From assembly GCA_016720775.1 (NCBI GenBank), contig JADKJX010000008.1:1-35278 (forward strand): DNA of 35,278 bases. The letters are read 5' to 3'. The first letter of the stretch is position 1. Every line of letters begins with the position of its first letter. The position numbers were made by a program, and so were the translations under genes. The notes under the pieces were generated by a model. It was not told where the DNA came from, ran no database searches, and worked only from the letters and a program-made list of their open reading frames with translations. This document shows, piece by piece, positions 1 to 9,623 of the stretch. The DNA comes from Chitinophagaceae bacterium. GTDB taxonomy: Bacteria; Bacteroidota; Bacteroidia; Chitinophagales; Chitinophagaceae.

Positions 1-408
1 TCAGCAACGGCCCGGGTGATCCGGCCCTAATGGATTACGCCATCAAAACGGTGAAACGAATACTGGCTTCGAACAGGCCATTGTTCGGCATTTGTTTGGG
101 ACACCAGTTACTTGCCACAACCGACGACATCCCTACCTTGCAAATGCATCTTGGTCACCATGGACTGAATCCCGCAGTTAAATATGTATCTTGGTAAATG
201 TAGAATCACTACGCAAAATCATGGAATTGGTGTTGATCCAAAAGCTGTAAAGCAAATGCCAATATTGAGATCTGCACATTAACCTGAACGACGAAAGCAT
301 CGAAGGCATACGTGTTAAAAACAAACCAGCCTTCTCAAATGCAGTATCACCCCGAAAGCCACGCCAGGCCACGACAGCAGGTACCTGTTTGATGAGTTTA
401 TAAAATAA
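1..408 (+). CDS. carA: Carbamoyl-phosphate synthase small subunit, 3' part
   Basis: This is the C-terminal glutamine amidotransferase (class I) domain of CarA, which hydrolyses glutamine and passes ammonia to CarB for carbamoyl phosphate synthesis (arginine and pyrimidine pathways). Visible are NGPGDP at the window edge, the nucleophile motif GICLGHQ with its cysteine, and near the end QYHPES followed by a PHDSRYLFDEFIK-like tail, which holds the catalytic His-Glu pair of the family. The 5' part lies outside the window. At least three frameshifts (about 125, 190 and 345-380) break the frame, but the order and spacing of motifs match CarA, so I read them as sequence errors. The stop is TAA at 406-408. 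Confidence 0.9.
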
Positions 409-413
409 TCAAC

Positions 414-533
414 GCCCCCTCTGCCCCTAAAAGGGGAGAACTTTAAGTTCAATAGTCAAACTCTTTCCTAATTTTACCGGGTGATTTTACTTAATTTGTA
501 ATCTTTAAATGCACCCTTTAGGGGATAGGGAGC
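414..533. repeat. CCCCTAAAGGGG-type intergenic palindromes, two copies
   Basis: The carA-aroQ gap holds two related short palindromes. Copy one (414-437) reads GCCCCCT-CTG-CCCCTAAAAGGGG. Copy two (511-533) reads GCACCCTTTAGGGGATAGGGAG, which is close to the reverse complement of the copy at 12297-12319. They are dispersed intergenic elements that could fold as small hairpins. The rest of the gap (438-510) is AT-rich with no gene visible. Confidence 0.55.
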
Positions 534-947
534 ATGAAAATAGCTATCACATCAACGGCCCAACCTGAATCTTCTTGGTAAACGGGAAGTGGATATTTAC
601 ATGCGGGGAATTGAACCCTTTGATAACTTTTAAAGACGCTCAGGAAAAATATCCGGGAGCAAACGATCCTATTTCCAAAGGCAATGTCGAAAAGGAGTTG
701 ATCAACAGATCCAGCGGTTGGGGTTTAGTTACGACGGAATAATTTAAACCCGGGTGATTAAACCCATACTTCCGTTACCGTTACCAAGATGCGATTGCTG
801 CCGCTATAGCCCCGTTGTTGAAGTACATATCTCCAACATTTTTTTTCAAGAGAGGAATTCCGGAAACTATCTCCATGTTTCTCAATGGGAGTGGGAGATG
901 AAGTGGTCTAGGCCTGAAAGGATGAACTGGCGTTGGAGTCATTATAA
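534..947 (+). CDS. aroQ: 3-dehydroquinate dehydratase, type II
   Basis: Type II dehydroquinase dehydrates 3-dehydroquinate to 3-dehydroshikimate in the shikimate pathway. After frame correction the N-terminus reads MKI-I-NGPNLNLLGKRE, the family signature with its loop. The middle gives an SNVE..LI..-like stretch and GFSYDGIILNPG, then TVTDAIAA, and the sequence PVVEVHISNIFAREE carries the conserved His of the active site. The reconstructed length of about 138 residues is normal. Frameshifts occur near 555, 580, 610, 750 and 870-925. The start is the ATG at 534, just after an intergenic palindrome. The last two codons (TTA TAA, 942-947) overlap the end of a convergent gene on the other strand. 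Confidence 0.88.
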
Positions 948-1613
948 AATAACCTTAGAAACAATGGTTAGCGTATCCACTTTTGGGTTGTCAGCTATCC
1001 GCTGCAATGTGCAATCCCGATTGAACCTACACTTTAAACAGTTCGCCTTTTTTTTTTTCGCTTCGGTCCAATTCTCCTATCCAGCCGTGGCATCATGCCT
1101 TTTATGAACCTCCCCAGGTCGCCGCCCTGGGAAGCAAAGGCAGTCCATTTGGGCACTATAGAGACTTGCCTATGCGGCAAAACTGTTGGTTCCTGCTTTT
1201 ATTTTCGCAATGATCGTATCAGCCAGCGACTCCTACCAAAACCGAAATCAAAAACAACCCGGTCAGTAAAATATGATTTTACGCAGTGTTAAAGTATTCG
1301 GTGCCTTTTGTAAGAACCTTTGCAGGCTTATTTTCTTTGAATGGTCCGTAAGTCTTGAACTAAACTTTTCCTGGTAGGCAAGGCTGTCTGCCCTACCTAA
1401 ATTTCGGACAGTGCTTAAAACCGTAAAGATCATGTAATTTTTTCTTGCCACGTATTTTACAAAGCCGATGGGATTACTGGTGGTTCAATATCTTTTTTTA
1501 TCTCGCCACCGATTGACCTTTGATGTAAGCGCAAGGCCCGACAGAATAAACAAAGAAATTTTCTCGTTTAAAAATTGAGTGACAAAGATAAGTTTTATAA
1601 AAGAAGACAGCAT
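942..1613 (-). CDS. Uncharacterised predicted membrane protein, frame broken
   Basis: I do not recognise this gene. Reading the minus strand and changing frame where needed gives a plausible continuous protein. It starts with a hydrophobic N-terminus (MLSSFIKLIFVTQFL). A basic or polar stretch follows, then a clear transmembrane segment (HILLTGLFLISVLVGVAGS) leading into LADTIIAKIKAGTNSFAA. Next comes FASQGGDLGRFIKGMM, a lysine/arginine-rich segment, and a cysteine-bearing tail NCLKCRFNRDCTL before the stop. The tail stop (TAA, read as TTA at 942-944) converges on and overlaps the end of aroQ. Several frameshifts are needed, so exact boundaries and even the unity of the gene are uncertain. 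Coding on this strand is supported mainly by the hydrophobic and tail segments. Confidence 0.35.
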
Positions 1614-1655
1614 TCGAAGACCGCTATCAAAAAAAAAAAATGAAACGGGCCTGGT

Positions 1656-2469
1656 TTACTTTAACGCATACAACACTTTTACTTCTAAAAGTAGTAGTTT
1701 GATCTTTTTCCGGTAATCACACTAAGTCATCGGTTACCGTAATAGGCATTTTTCCCTGAGGTCAGAAGTCTCAGCCACTTTTCATTTACGGCTTTGTAAC
1801 GGTCTCTATATGCTCCTGTAACTATCCAGAGTTTACCCGTACCTCTGGTTCATTTATCTACAATAAGCCATAATCGCCCCGATTTGTTCATTAACAGCTT
1901 CGGTTAAATGGACCGCCCTTTTCCTTGGCTGCTTTTTATTGCCTGAACGCTTTAATTGTTTCGGGTATTCAACTATTTTACTGTGCGATGTACGGGTGAT
2001 GCGGAAATTGTGGTTGCCTCAGTCATCAAAGTTTGTTCACCAGTTCATCGATCAGTTTTGTATTGTTGAATTTTGAGTATCGATCGAACTAACGAAGCCA
2101 AAAAGTCCGGGTCTTTTTTTTCCTGCGCTGCCAGATGTTGCCAGGTTGCTGGCCATCGTATGAAGCAACTGGCGGATTATCGTTATCTGCAATGCCGACT
2201 GCCTCGCAGTTCGCGCAGAAATCGGATTTTATTTTTTCAAGTTCTGTTTTAGCCTCTTCCTCTTTTATACTCCCGCAGGTCAACCTGCACATAGATCTCA
2301 TCGGAATGACCTCCGTGGAGCACTGCCTATTACGGTAATTGTTTGGGGAAGGATGGCAACCCCGGTTGTGTATTTGTTTGGGCGTACCGAAAAATGAGGA
2401 TGATTTTGCCAAGAGCAATTGTGATCTTTTTATGATGTAATTTTTTTGTGAGATGAATTTACAAAGCAT
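1656..2469 (-). CDS. SIMPL (DUF541) domain protein, probably periplasmic
   Basis: The reconstructed protein matches the SIMPL/DUF541 family of envelope proteins, whose biochemical role is poorly defined. An N-terminal hydrophobic segment (KKITIALGKIILIF..AQ) suggests secretion. It is followed by PKQITVIGSA, then DEIYVQVDLREYKKEEAK, the typical SIMPL opening. A lysine-rich K-PDFLASK-like segment and KFNNTKLIDELVNKLDD come next. The C-terminal part has SKIVEYRKQLK, AAKEKAVHLTEAV and a final beta strand KKIKL..EVKVLYALK. About 270 residues fits the family. Many frameshifts break it. The ATG at 2469 is the only raw start in reach, but the real start is probably near 2435 just before KKITIAL. The gene follows DUF4954 on the same strand, with slight overlap. 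Confidence 0.7.
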
Positions 2470-2483
2470 TACACAGGAAAAAG

Positions 2484-4616
2484 TTACTTACTTTTAACAA
2501 GGATTTACCTGCCACGTTTTCATCTTCAAACTCGGCCAACTGCTGCTGTATGAAACTGTTGTCTTCAAGCCGGCCCATCACTTTTCCATTTCTTTATTCG
2601 TATCGTACATCTTTTTTCCGGAAGTGGGGCTGTTAGTAATCTTTAGCCCTCGAATCAAAAATGCCCCTTACATCCATTCCTTTTTGGTATCGAGGGTTTG
2701 CCGTAGCAATTGTTTACAAAAGAGGGCAGGGGTGAACTGTTTGGGGGATTGATGTTTACTATTTCCAGTCGAGGATGTAGGCACGTCCAAACGATCGGCG
2801 CCTTCATAAACGGTACTCTAGTTGCCTGTAAAACAGGTGAAGTTCGTCCCCAGCTTTTTACCTGGCCCGATTTGATATCTCTTTTCACCTTAGTTAATTT
2901 CTGTCTTCTGGAAGAGTTGTCCGCCAATGTTGGGCTTTTCCGCTGCGCTGCACTTTTACAGACAAGGTTTTCTTAAAATCTGCAAAATCAACAAATTTAT
3001 TTTTTAATGAAGTGAGTCATCAGTTCCCCAGCTACCGTAAATAGGATCAGTTCCTTAAATATTTTTATGCGCTGGGGAACCTTTTGAAAATTCAGTTTCC
3101 TGCCGGTGTTTTCCAGCCGGTAACTTCTGCCGCGGTGCCGGTGGCAGAGGGTTTTAATTTTTTGCAGGAGTTACAGGGCACCAAAAATCTCAACGACCGT
3201 GTCGGGTGCCAGTGAAATCATATTCAATGCGCTGTATCTTTTCTGTTCTGCGTCTCGGTCAACATATTCCCGGGGGCATAAGATTGCGGGCGAAGCATAC
3301 ATGTTATGCATGAACCAGTAACCACGAGATCACTACCAGTTTATCGTGTGTCCACATCATTGCTACACCGAGGCTGAAAGGAATGGGTATGTTCGAATTT
3401 CTGCCGGAAATCACCCACGCCAGCGATGATGAGGTAAAGGAGCAAACTTGAATGTGGTTTAGCTTCGACAGAGACCCGGACAAAACCCACGCCCGGCCAC
3501 TATTTCTCCATCTGCCTGCCCGCAGTGGGGATTGCGTCCGATGGTGGCGCCCGCAGCCTGTATTGCTTTGCCCCACTACCACGGCAGCACATAAAAGAAT
3601 TGAGCTGTGGTGTTGCTCATGCGCAGGAAAAATGATGAAAGATTCAACACTTCGCGCAGGAGATGGTTGAGTATTGCAAGAGACGAGTTGATTCCTTGCA
3701 CCGTGGCTTAGTTGCGAATGCGATGCCATCACAAACGAACGGCCCTTCACACCATAAAATCATCGGCAAAGCCCCAGCCAATGCGCCATTCCCAGTTCGC
3801 AACCTTCGCCGATCTACGACCTTCTTTTTCATCACTGTTTACGGTAAGGTTCTATTTACCGGCTCCTTAAAATAAGCACATCAGGTTCCTACCCACACAT
3901 CTTTAATGATCTTGCAGTTCTTTGTCCACGGTCCGGTCGCCGATCTTACCACAGTGCCCCCTTTATATATCAAATCGTTTATCAAAAGCTCCTAAATTTA
4001 TTCACAGCAAGCGTCACCGTCCCGGTACCTTTCCTCCACAGCCATAAGATCGCCCGCCAGCATGCCGTTGAAAGGGATCACCTCGCCCCCGGCTTCGTTG
4101 CACAACACGATCCATACCCTTGTCTTTCACTTCCCCATCTTTGATGATGCCGTTTCCGAATTTTGTATGACTCGGTGGTTGCCAGTTCATTCACATTTAC
4201 CAACATCACGTCATTGACGTGATATAATGGCTTAAATAATTTACATTATCAATACAGATATTGTTTCCGAGGTCGCAAACTGATGATAGTGCCATTCTGC
4301 AAACCAACGGGCATTCGCAGGTTAGAAACTCAAATAGAAGGGCTCCAGTTTGCCAATGCGTGTGAGGCGGCAGAAATTTACAATTACGTACCAGTTTCGG
4401 GGAGATTCGAACTGGCCAGAAGTCAAGATCTTGTCCGATCGTCGGATAGTACAGTTCCGGATGAGGGCCTCGATTTCACCGGCTGTTAACTTCCGGTAGC
4501 TGATACCGTTTTGATTTTGCGTATTGCGCAGGTAGTATTCGTCCTTGCCTCTTGGATCCATTTTTCTCAACGAAATTATAGCCATTATTAACCGGGTGCT
4601 TTTGAATGATGTTCAT
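2484..4616 (-). CDS. DUF4954 family protein (left-handed beta-helix, acyltransferase-like)
   Basis: DUF4954 proteins of Bacteroidota are about 650-710 residues long and contain hexapeptide-repeat (LbH) folds like those of sugar-nucleotide acyl- or nucleotidyltransferases; their reaction is not established. The reconstructed protein begins MNIIQKHPVNNGYNF and DEYYLRNTQNQNG, then RIGKLEPFYL, YHVNDVMLVNVNELATTE, and a central GATIGRN plus ADGEIVAGRGF with the histidine/glycine-rich turn region. PAEI...IPIPFSL, a YWFMHNMYAL..N-WKYA segment and a charged helical C-terminal part follow. Dozens of frameshifts interrupt it. It lies immediately downstream of glmS on the same strand (98 bases), which suggests a link to amino-sugar nucleotide metabolism. 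The C-terminus is approximate and may overlap the SIMPL gene start. Confidence 0.78.
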
Positions 4617-4714
4617 AAACAGTTTGGGGTTGTGGTTTGACTTTTTTGTTTGTTACCCTTCAACTTGTAATGGTTCCCAACCACCAACCACAAACTACAA
4701 ACAAAACGGCAATT

Positions 4715-6530
4715 TTATTCTACTGTAACGGATTTGGCCAGATTTCTTGGCTTCTTGTCAACATCCACCCCCTTTTGCGATGCCTACATAATAGCTTAAC
4801 AGCTGTAATGGTATTGTACTCAGCATGGGTGCAATGATCTCAACCAGCCGGAACATAAAATACGTCGTCTGCCATACCGGGGATGATGCACCGCAATTAC
4901 GGCGATCCTACTTGCCCCTTACGGGCTTTTATTTCTGGATATTGCTGCAATTTTTCCGTGGTAAGAATCTTTGGTCGTAAGAATATCACCGGCAGGTTTT
5001 CGTCCACCAACGCAATGGGGCCGTGTTTCATTTCTGCAGGGATAACCTTCGGCATGTATGTAAGAGATCTCTTACCCCATTTTAAAGCGCCTTCCAATGC
5101 GATGGGGAAATTATACCCCTGCCCAGAATAATGCATCGCCAGCCGATTTATACTTTTCTTGTGATCTTCTTCATCTGGCATTTTTCAAATGGCATCCACT
5201 TTGCGGTAATGCTTCCAATTCAGGTAAAGTTTGCGGTAGCGCTCTTCGCTGATGGTCTTCTCTTTCTTTGGCGATCTTTGAATTGCCATCATGGTGAGCA
5301 CGGCCAACTGGCCGGTGAACGCCCGGTGGAAGCTACACCGATCTCAGGTCCGGCTGTGACCTGTAAGCACCTCCATCGCTGATCCCGTAGCCTGGATGAA
5401 CCAACCACATTAACGATGCCGAAGATGATGGCGCCGTTCTCTTTGCCCGTTCTATTAGCCAGCAATGTATCTCGATGTTTCACCGCTTTGGGATCAAGGC
5501 AGCACGTGATGACGCCTCTGTTGATCTGGGTTCCGGTACCTGAATTAAGATGCTTATTCAACCTCAACAGGGATCCTGCATAATTCCCTCAATGATCGTA
5601 TTCGCCAGCAGAGCTGCTGCCGGCTTGTACCGCAGGCCACCATGATGATTCGGTTGGCTTCTTTAAAATGTTCGATATTGTTTTGTGGCCGCCCATGGTG
5701 ATCGTTCCGGCATCTGCATCCAACCTTCCCCCGCAGGCAATCATGAATGGTACTTGGCTGTTCAAAATTTCTTTCTGGCATGAGATGATGCAGCCACCCT
5801 TTTCTATCGCCGCCAGTTCGATGTCAAGGATTTGGTAATGAACGGAGTGATCTTTTCATTACCGAGGTTTTTCAAAATCGTTCACCCGGTGTTACAATCG
5901 CCAGCTCACTGTAATCACGTTCACGTAAACCACGTCTTTTGGTATATTCCAGCATCGGTGATGCGTCAGAACCGAGAAACATTCGACATTACCCACACCG
6001 ATCACCAGGAGCACCGCTTTCCTTGCCGCAATGATGGTGTCAGGGTTATCGGTATCCAGCAGAAGGATCACAGAGCACCGTAACCCTTTTCAGGGCAACC
6101 CGGACGGCTTCTCCCGAGTCGCACGGTTATTTTTCCGGATGTCTTCAATGAAATTCAGCAAAACTTCGGTATCGGTTTCGCTGGTGGGACCTATCCTTTT
6201 TGTGAGTTCCTGTTTCAGTTGTGCGTAATTCTCAATGAGCCCGCTGTGGATCGTGGCTAATTTCCGCCCCCGGCAGATATGCGGATGCATTGCAGGCTTG
6301 GTTCGCAACGAGTAGTCCCAGCGGTGGTGCCCGATGCCGCAGTGTGAATGCAGGTCTTTCCAAAAATGGTTTGCTCCAGTTCGGATCCGGCCTTTCTTTT
6401 ATAAACTTTCAGCCATTGTCGAGCAGGGCAACACCGGTACTGTCGTAGCGCCGGCGGTATTCAGCCTTTAAGGCCAGTGATGACAATGGGGGTAAGCTTC
6501 TGGTTCCTGTGTATCAACAATTCCACACAT
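4715..6530 (-). CDS. glmS: Glutamine--fructose-6-phosphate aminotransferase (isomerizing)
   Basis: GlmS converts fructose-6-phosphate and glutamine to glucosamine-6-phosphate, the first step towards UDP-GlcNAc for peptidoglycan and lipopolysaccharide. The ATG at 6530 gives MCGIV, so the catalytic Cys follows the start Met as in all GlmS. The N-terminal glutaminase domain continues with KLATIHSGLIENYAQLKQEL and SETDTEVLLNFIEDIRKNN. The two SIS domains follow: IIMVACGTS, NVVGSS, GPEIGVAST, then GQGYNFPIALEGALK, AEMKHGPIALVDENLPVIF and the C-terminal NLAKSVTVE, the sugar-binding end of the family. The span of about 605 codons is normal for GlmS. Many frameshifts are present, but all domains are in order, so the gene is probably intact in the organism. 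Confidence 0.95.
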
Positions 6531-6632
6531 ATAGTTACTGTTTTCAGCCTTTTAGGGGGTTCAGAAATATGGTAAAATTTTCTTTTGCCACTGCATTTAC
6601 AAGGTCCCGGCAGGCTCGGAGCAATTAGCAAC

Positions 6633-6665
6633 GCAATTTAGGGAAATGTTCTCATTTGGCTAAAA
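6633..6665 (-). promoter_or_regulatory. Possible Bacteroidota-type promoter for glmS
   Basis: On the minus strand a TTTTAG at 6665-6660 is followed after 19 bases by TAAATTGC at 6640-6633. This resembles the Bacteroidota sigma-factor pattern TTTG-N19..21-TAnnTTTG. It would give a leader of roughly 95 bases before the glmS start. The pattern is degenerate and AT-rich sequence matches it easily. Confidence 0.3.
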
Positions 6666-6708
6666 GGGATATTTTCAGACTATTGGCTTAAATTATATAA
6701 ATTACCTG

Positions 6709-7239
6709 ATACGAAATACACACTGGCTTTCTTCTTCCCTTTTCTCATTAGCGAATAAAATTATTGCCCAGCAGAAAACGCGCAAACAAATGTTCCATTG
6801 TACGGCATGCTGAAAAAGAATCCGAGTAACCCGGTTCTTACCCCGGCAGGAAATGCAAGGGCCATTGACTGGTGAGGGCCCTGAAAGATGAAGGTGTGCA
6901 GAAAATATATAAGCCAGTACCGCCGTCCAAATGACCGCAGACAGCATGCGTATTCAATTAGGTATTGATACGGTTCATTATGGGGCGGATACGGTTTGTG
7001 ATAACCTCATCAGTGCAATTATGGAGCACCGGGATTTTGGTAAGACGATCCTGATCGTGGCTCACGGCAATACCATTCGCACATCATCCGTAAACTGGGC
7101 GTAGCAGATTTTCCGTATAAAAGATATTCGGATGCAGAATTTGATAACCTGTTTCTCATTTACTTACAAAAAAGAAAAGGCAAAACTGAAAGTGATGAAA
7201 TACGGGGCGAAGTCAGGGGCTTCAGCAGCGATACAATAA
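6709..7239 (+). CDS. Secreted histidine phosphatase superfamily protein
   Basis: This is a branch-1 histidine phosphatase (phosphoglycerate mutase-like fold) with an apparent signal peptide (KYTLAFFFPFLIS). The RHG region is damaged, but one frame gives RHAEKE just before NPVLTPAGNARAIDL. Later segments are IYISQYRRTQMTADSM, a middle loop VHYGADTVCDNLISAI, and TILIVAHGNTI-HIIRKLG, which supplies the second catalytic His (AHGNT). The C-terminus ends GAKSGASAAIQ at the TAA 7237-7239. About 175 residues is normal for small periplasmic members. The raw start codon is corrupted (ATACGAAATAC where ATGAAATAC is expected). The end slightly overlaps the convergent mgtE end. The substrate cannot be deduced. 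Confidence 0.75.
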
Positions 7240-8624
7240 AATCTTTACAGCCAGAACTCCTTTCAGGAACATGTACGCTACGGAAAAATAAATTCCAGGC
7301 TAGTAACATCCACCAGGGGTAGCAACAAAGGTGCAGAAGAAACAGCGGGGTCTCCTTTAAGCCGTTTAATTAAGATCGGAAGCATGGGCCGCTCAACGTT
7401 CCCCATAAACCACTCCCGGTAATGCAAAACCAACGGTAAATGCCACTAATATTTCATGCGGACCATACACACCGGGCATAAACTTTGCCCAGGGCAATTA
7501 CCGGATAAAACCAATAATGCCCAGCACAGATCCCAACATAAGTCCTGTATCAATTCCTGCGGATCACACGCCACCAATTTGCTATTGTAATTTCCCCCCG
7601 GCCATTGCCTGTATGATCAATGTACTGGCTTGTGAACCAGTATTACCTCCTGAAGGAAATAATGAGCGGAATGAATAAAGCCAGTACCACGAATTTTGGA
7701 TCTCTCCTTCAAAATAACCCATGGCGGTAGTGAGCATTCACCAAAAACAAAATGATCAGCCAGCCTACTCTTTTTTTAAATAATTTGAACAAAGGCATTT
7801 CAAGATATGGTTCATCCAGTGCCTGCGTACCACCGATCTTCTGAATGTCTTCACTGAACTCTTCTTCTGCCACCCAAAGTATATCGTCAATGGTTACAAT
7901 GCCCTAGGAGAATATTATTATCACCCGTTACCGGTAAGGCCACCCGGTTATTCATTTAAAGATCTCACTGGCCATTTCACGGTCGTCGTTCACATGCAGG
8001 GCAATAAAGCGGCCATCCATGATGTCTTTACTTTGGTGCCGGGTTCTGCCAGAATGAAACCTGATCCGGCTATCATCCAGCAGTTCATCGTTCTCATTGA
8101 TCACATAGATCACATCAATGGTCTCACTGCTTTTGCATGTTTTGCGGATTGTCTCCGAACACTTCGGCTACGGTGTTTTCTTCGTACACATATACGTAGT
8201 CGGGCGTCATGATCCTGCCGATGCTGTTCTCGGATAACCCAGTAGTTCGAGAGTATCCTTTCGTTCATCGGGGTCGAGGGTCTTTATCAGGTCTCTTACT
8301 ATGCTGGTTGGCCAATTCTTCCAAAAAGGCAACCCGGTCATCCGCCGGCAGTTCATTCAATAACTCGGTGGTCTTGATCGCCGGTAAATTTTTTATGACC
8401 CTTTTTTGTGTAGGAAGTTCCAGTATCTTAAATACGCTTGCTGCACGGTGTATGGAGAGAAGGGAAATGATCTGGGCCTCATAATCCTCGTTCTCGTACA
8501 TGAGGGTGGCCACATCGCTGATGTTCTGGTGATTCAGGAACTCCTGTATCGCCAGTTTGTTCTCCGAAGCGATGACTTCTTCAAACTGCTGCTGTATTGA
8601 TATTTCTTCCAGTTCCAGCGACAT
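7222..8624 (-). CDS. mgtE: Magnesium transporter MgtE
   Basis: MgtE is a Mg2+-gated channel in the inner membrane: a cytosolic N-domain, a CBS pair, then five transmembrane helices. The N-terminal 119 residues are readable in one frame (MSLELEEISIQQQFEEVIA, later LLNELPADDRVAFLEELA, typical of the MgtE superhelical N-domain). The CBS region is seen in other frames, including YVYEENTVAEVFG-like sequence near 8150-8200 and ILWVAEEEFSEDIQKI at 7850-7890. Hydrophobic transmembrane segments fill 7250-7760, ending with a LKGVLAVK-like tail. About 465 residues matches the family. Frameshifts are frequent after residue 119. It is divergent from the SET gene (69 bases apart) and convergent with the phosphatase. 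The exact stop (7222 or slightly upstream) depends on the frame. Confidence 0.85.
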
Positions 8625-8693
8625 CGGTCATTGTTATTAAATTGCATTGAAATGGTGCCGCAATTTAGCCCATTTATTTCTTAACCAGATGTT

Positions 8694-9072
8694 ATGCTGA
8701 AACCTTATTTGATTGTTGATGCCAGTGCTGAAAAAGGGCAGGGGCGTATTTACCCGGGAACGCATTCCCGCAAATACCATTATGGAAATAGCGCCTGTTA
8801 TTGTGATGGACAAAGACAGGGAGCATCTTGATAAGACCTTATTACGACGATATATTTTTGAGTGGGGAAAACTGAAAGATAGATGCTGTATGGCGCTGGG
8901 CCTGGTACCGATCTATAACCACAGTATAGAGCATTACGAAGTATTTCATGGATTTTGAAGATGACAGTATCATGATCAAAACGGTACGGATAATTGAAAA
9001 GGAGAGGAACTTACCATTAATTACAACGGCGACTGGAATGATGGGAAGAAAGTATGGTTTGATGTGAAATAA
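8694..9072 (+). CDS. SET domain-containing protein
   Basis: A small SET-domain protein of about 125 residues, a putative protein-lysine methyltransferase using S-adenosylmethionine. Reconstructed motifs, in order, are EKGRGVFTRERIPANTIME at the N-terminus (the SET-I opening G-GVF) and VIVMDKDREHLDKTLLRRY. Next come ALGLVPIYNHS (corresponding to the NHS cofactor-binding motif), MDFEDDSIMIKTVRIIEKGEEL-like sequence, and TINYNGDW, which supplies the GEEL-x-NY catalytic tyrosine. It ends DGKKVWFDVK. No pre- or post-SET zinc regions are present, as is usual for bacterial single-domain SET proteins. Frameshifts near 8705, 8935 and 9000 split it. The start at 8694 gives MLKPYLIVDAS. Function in this organism is unknown. 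Confidence 0.82.
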
Positions 9073-9088
9073 ATACGGGATAGACAGT

Positions 9089-9156
9089 TTAGGGGTTTAG
9101 GAAGTTTAGTATGTTGAGTATGCACTCATTTGATCCTAAACTTTCTAAACCCCTAA
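9089..9156. terminator. Long inverted repeat between convergent SET and YceI genes
   Basis: A 21-base arm (9089-9109, starting TTAGGGGTTTAGG) pairs with 9136-9156 with one mismatch, leaving a 26-base loop. The loop itself holds TGAGT-ATGC-ACTCA, a second small hairpin. There is no strong T-tract after the + arm. Its position between two convergent genes suits a bidirectional transcription end or an mRNA-stabilising structure, but it could equally be a dispersed intergenic repeat. Confidence 0.55.
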
Positions 9157-9173
9157 GCCTTCCTAAATTTTTC

Positions 9174-9500
9174 TTATGCCTGTTCTGCCAGTTCTACTTC
9201 TTCCGCAACCAGTTGTTCTATCAGTTTGTATCTCAGCCGCGATCTTTACTTCTTCACTTACCACCACGCCACCAGCTTCCGTAACTGCATTCCAGGTAAG
9301 ACCAAAATCTTTTCGGTTTATCTTTCCATTAATAGTAAAACCGGCTTTAGTGTTTCCGTATGGATCTTTTTACAACGCCCCCGAATTCTACGGCTAATTT
9401 TATATTCTTTGTTACGTCACGTATGGTAAGGTCGCCATAGAGGTCGAATGAACCATCGTTGTCAACAGGATCGGCTTTGGTTGCTTCGAATTTTACAGGA
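9174..9500 (-). pseudogene. YceI family protein, N-terminal half missing
   Basis: The C-terminal half of a YceI-like lipid-binding beta-barrel protein is clear. It reads KFEATKADPVDNDGSFDLYG, then DLTIRDVTKNIKLAVEFGGV, DPYGNTKAGFTINGKINRK and DFGLTWNAVTEAGGVVVSEE, ending near VAEEVELAEQA. YceI proteins are about 170-200 residues and begin with a W-x-ID-x-HS segment. Here only about 105 residues remain, and nothing upstream of 9500 resembles the first half: the sequence turns into AT-rich spacer and then the aconitase terminator. Other genes in this window keep all their domains despite frameshifts, so this looks like a true truncation or an assembly deletion. One small frameshift is also present near 9370. 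Confidence 0.7.
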
Positions 9501-9570
9501 AATTATTTTTAAATTTGATGCAAGGTACGATATTAATGTTTAAACATCAAATATTTTTTTGTAAGGTATT

Positions 9571-9604
9571 GTTAATAAAAAACCTGCCGGGAAGGGCAGG
9601 TTTC
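9571..9604 (-). terminator. Rho-independent terminator of the aconitase gene
   Basis: On the minus strand AACCTGCC-CTTCCC-GGCAGGTT forms a GC-rich hairpin followed by TTTTTATTAAC. It begins about 20 bases after the aconitase stop codon at 9624, as expected for an intrinsic terminator. Confidence 0.8.
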
Positions 9605-9623
9605 TATTAAGATTTAAGGGATA

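Noticed and set aside
5131..5382. Plus-strand open frames within glmS, and similar ones inside aconitase, parB and the fibre gene
   Set aside because: They are antisense shadows of clearly identified minus-strand genes.
6531..6632. glmS leader as a glmS ribozyme
   Set aside because: That ribozyme class is known from Firmicutes and close groups, and I see none of its conserved core here.
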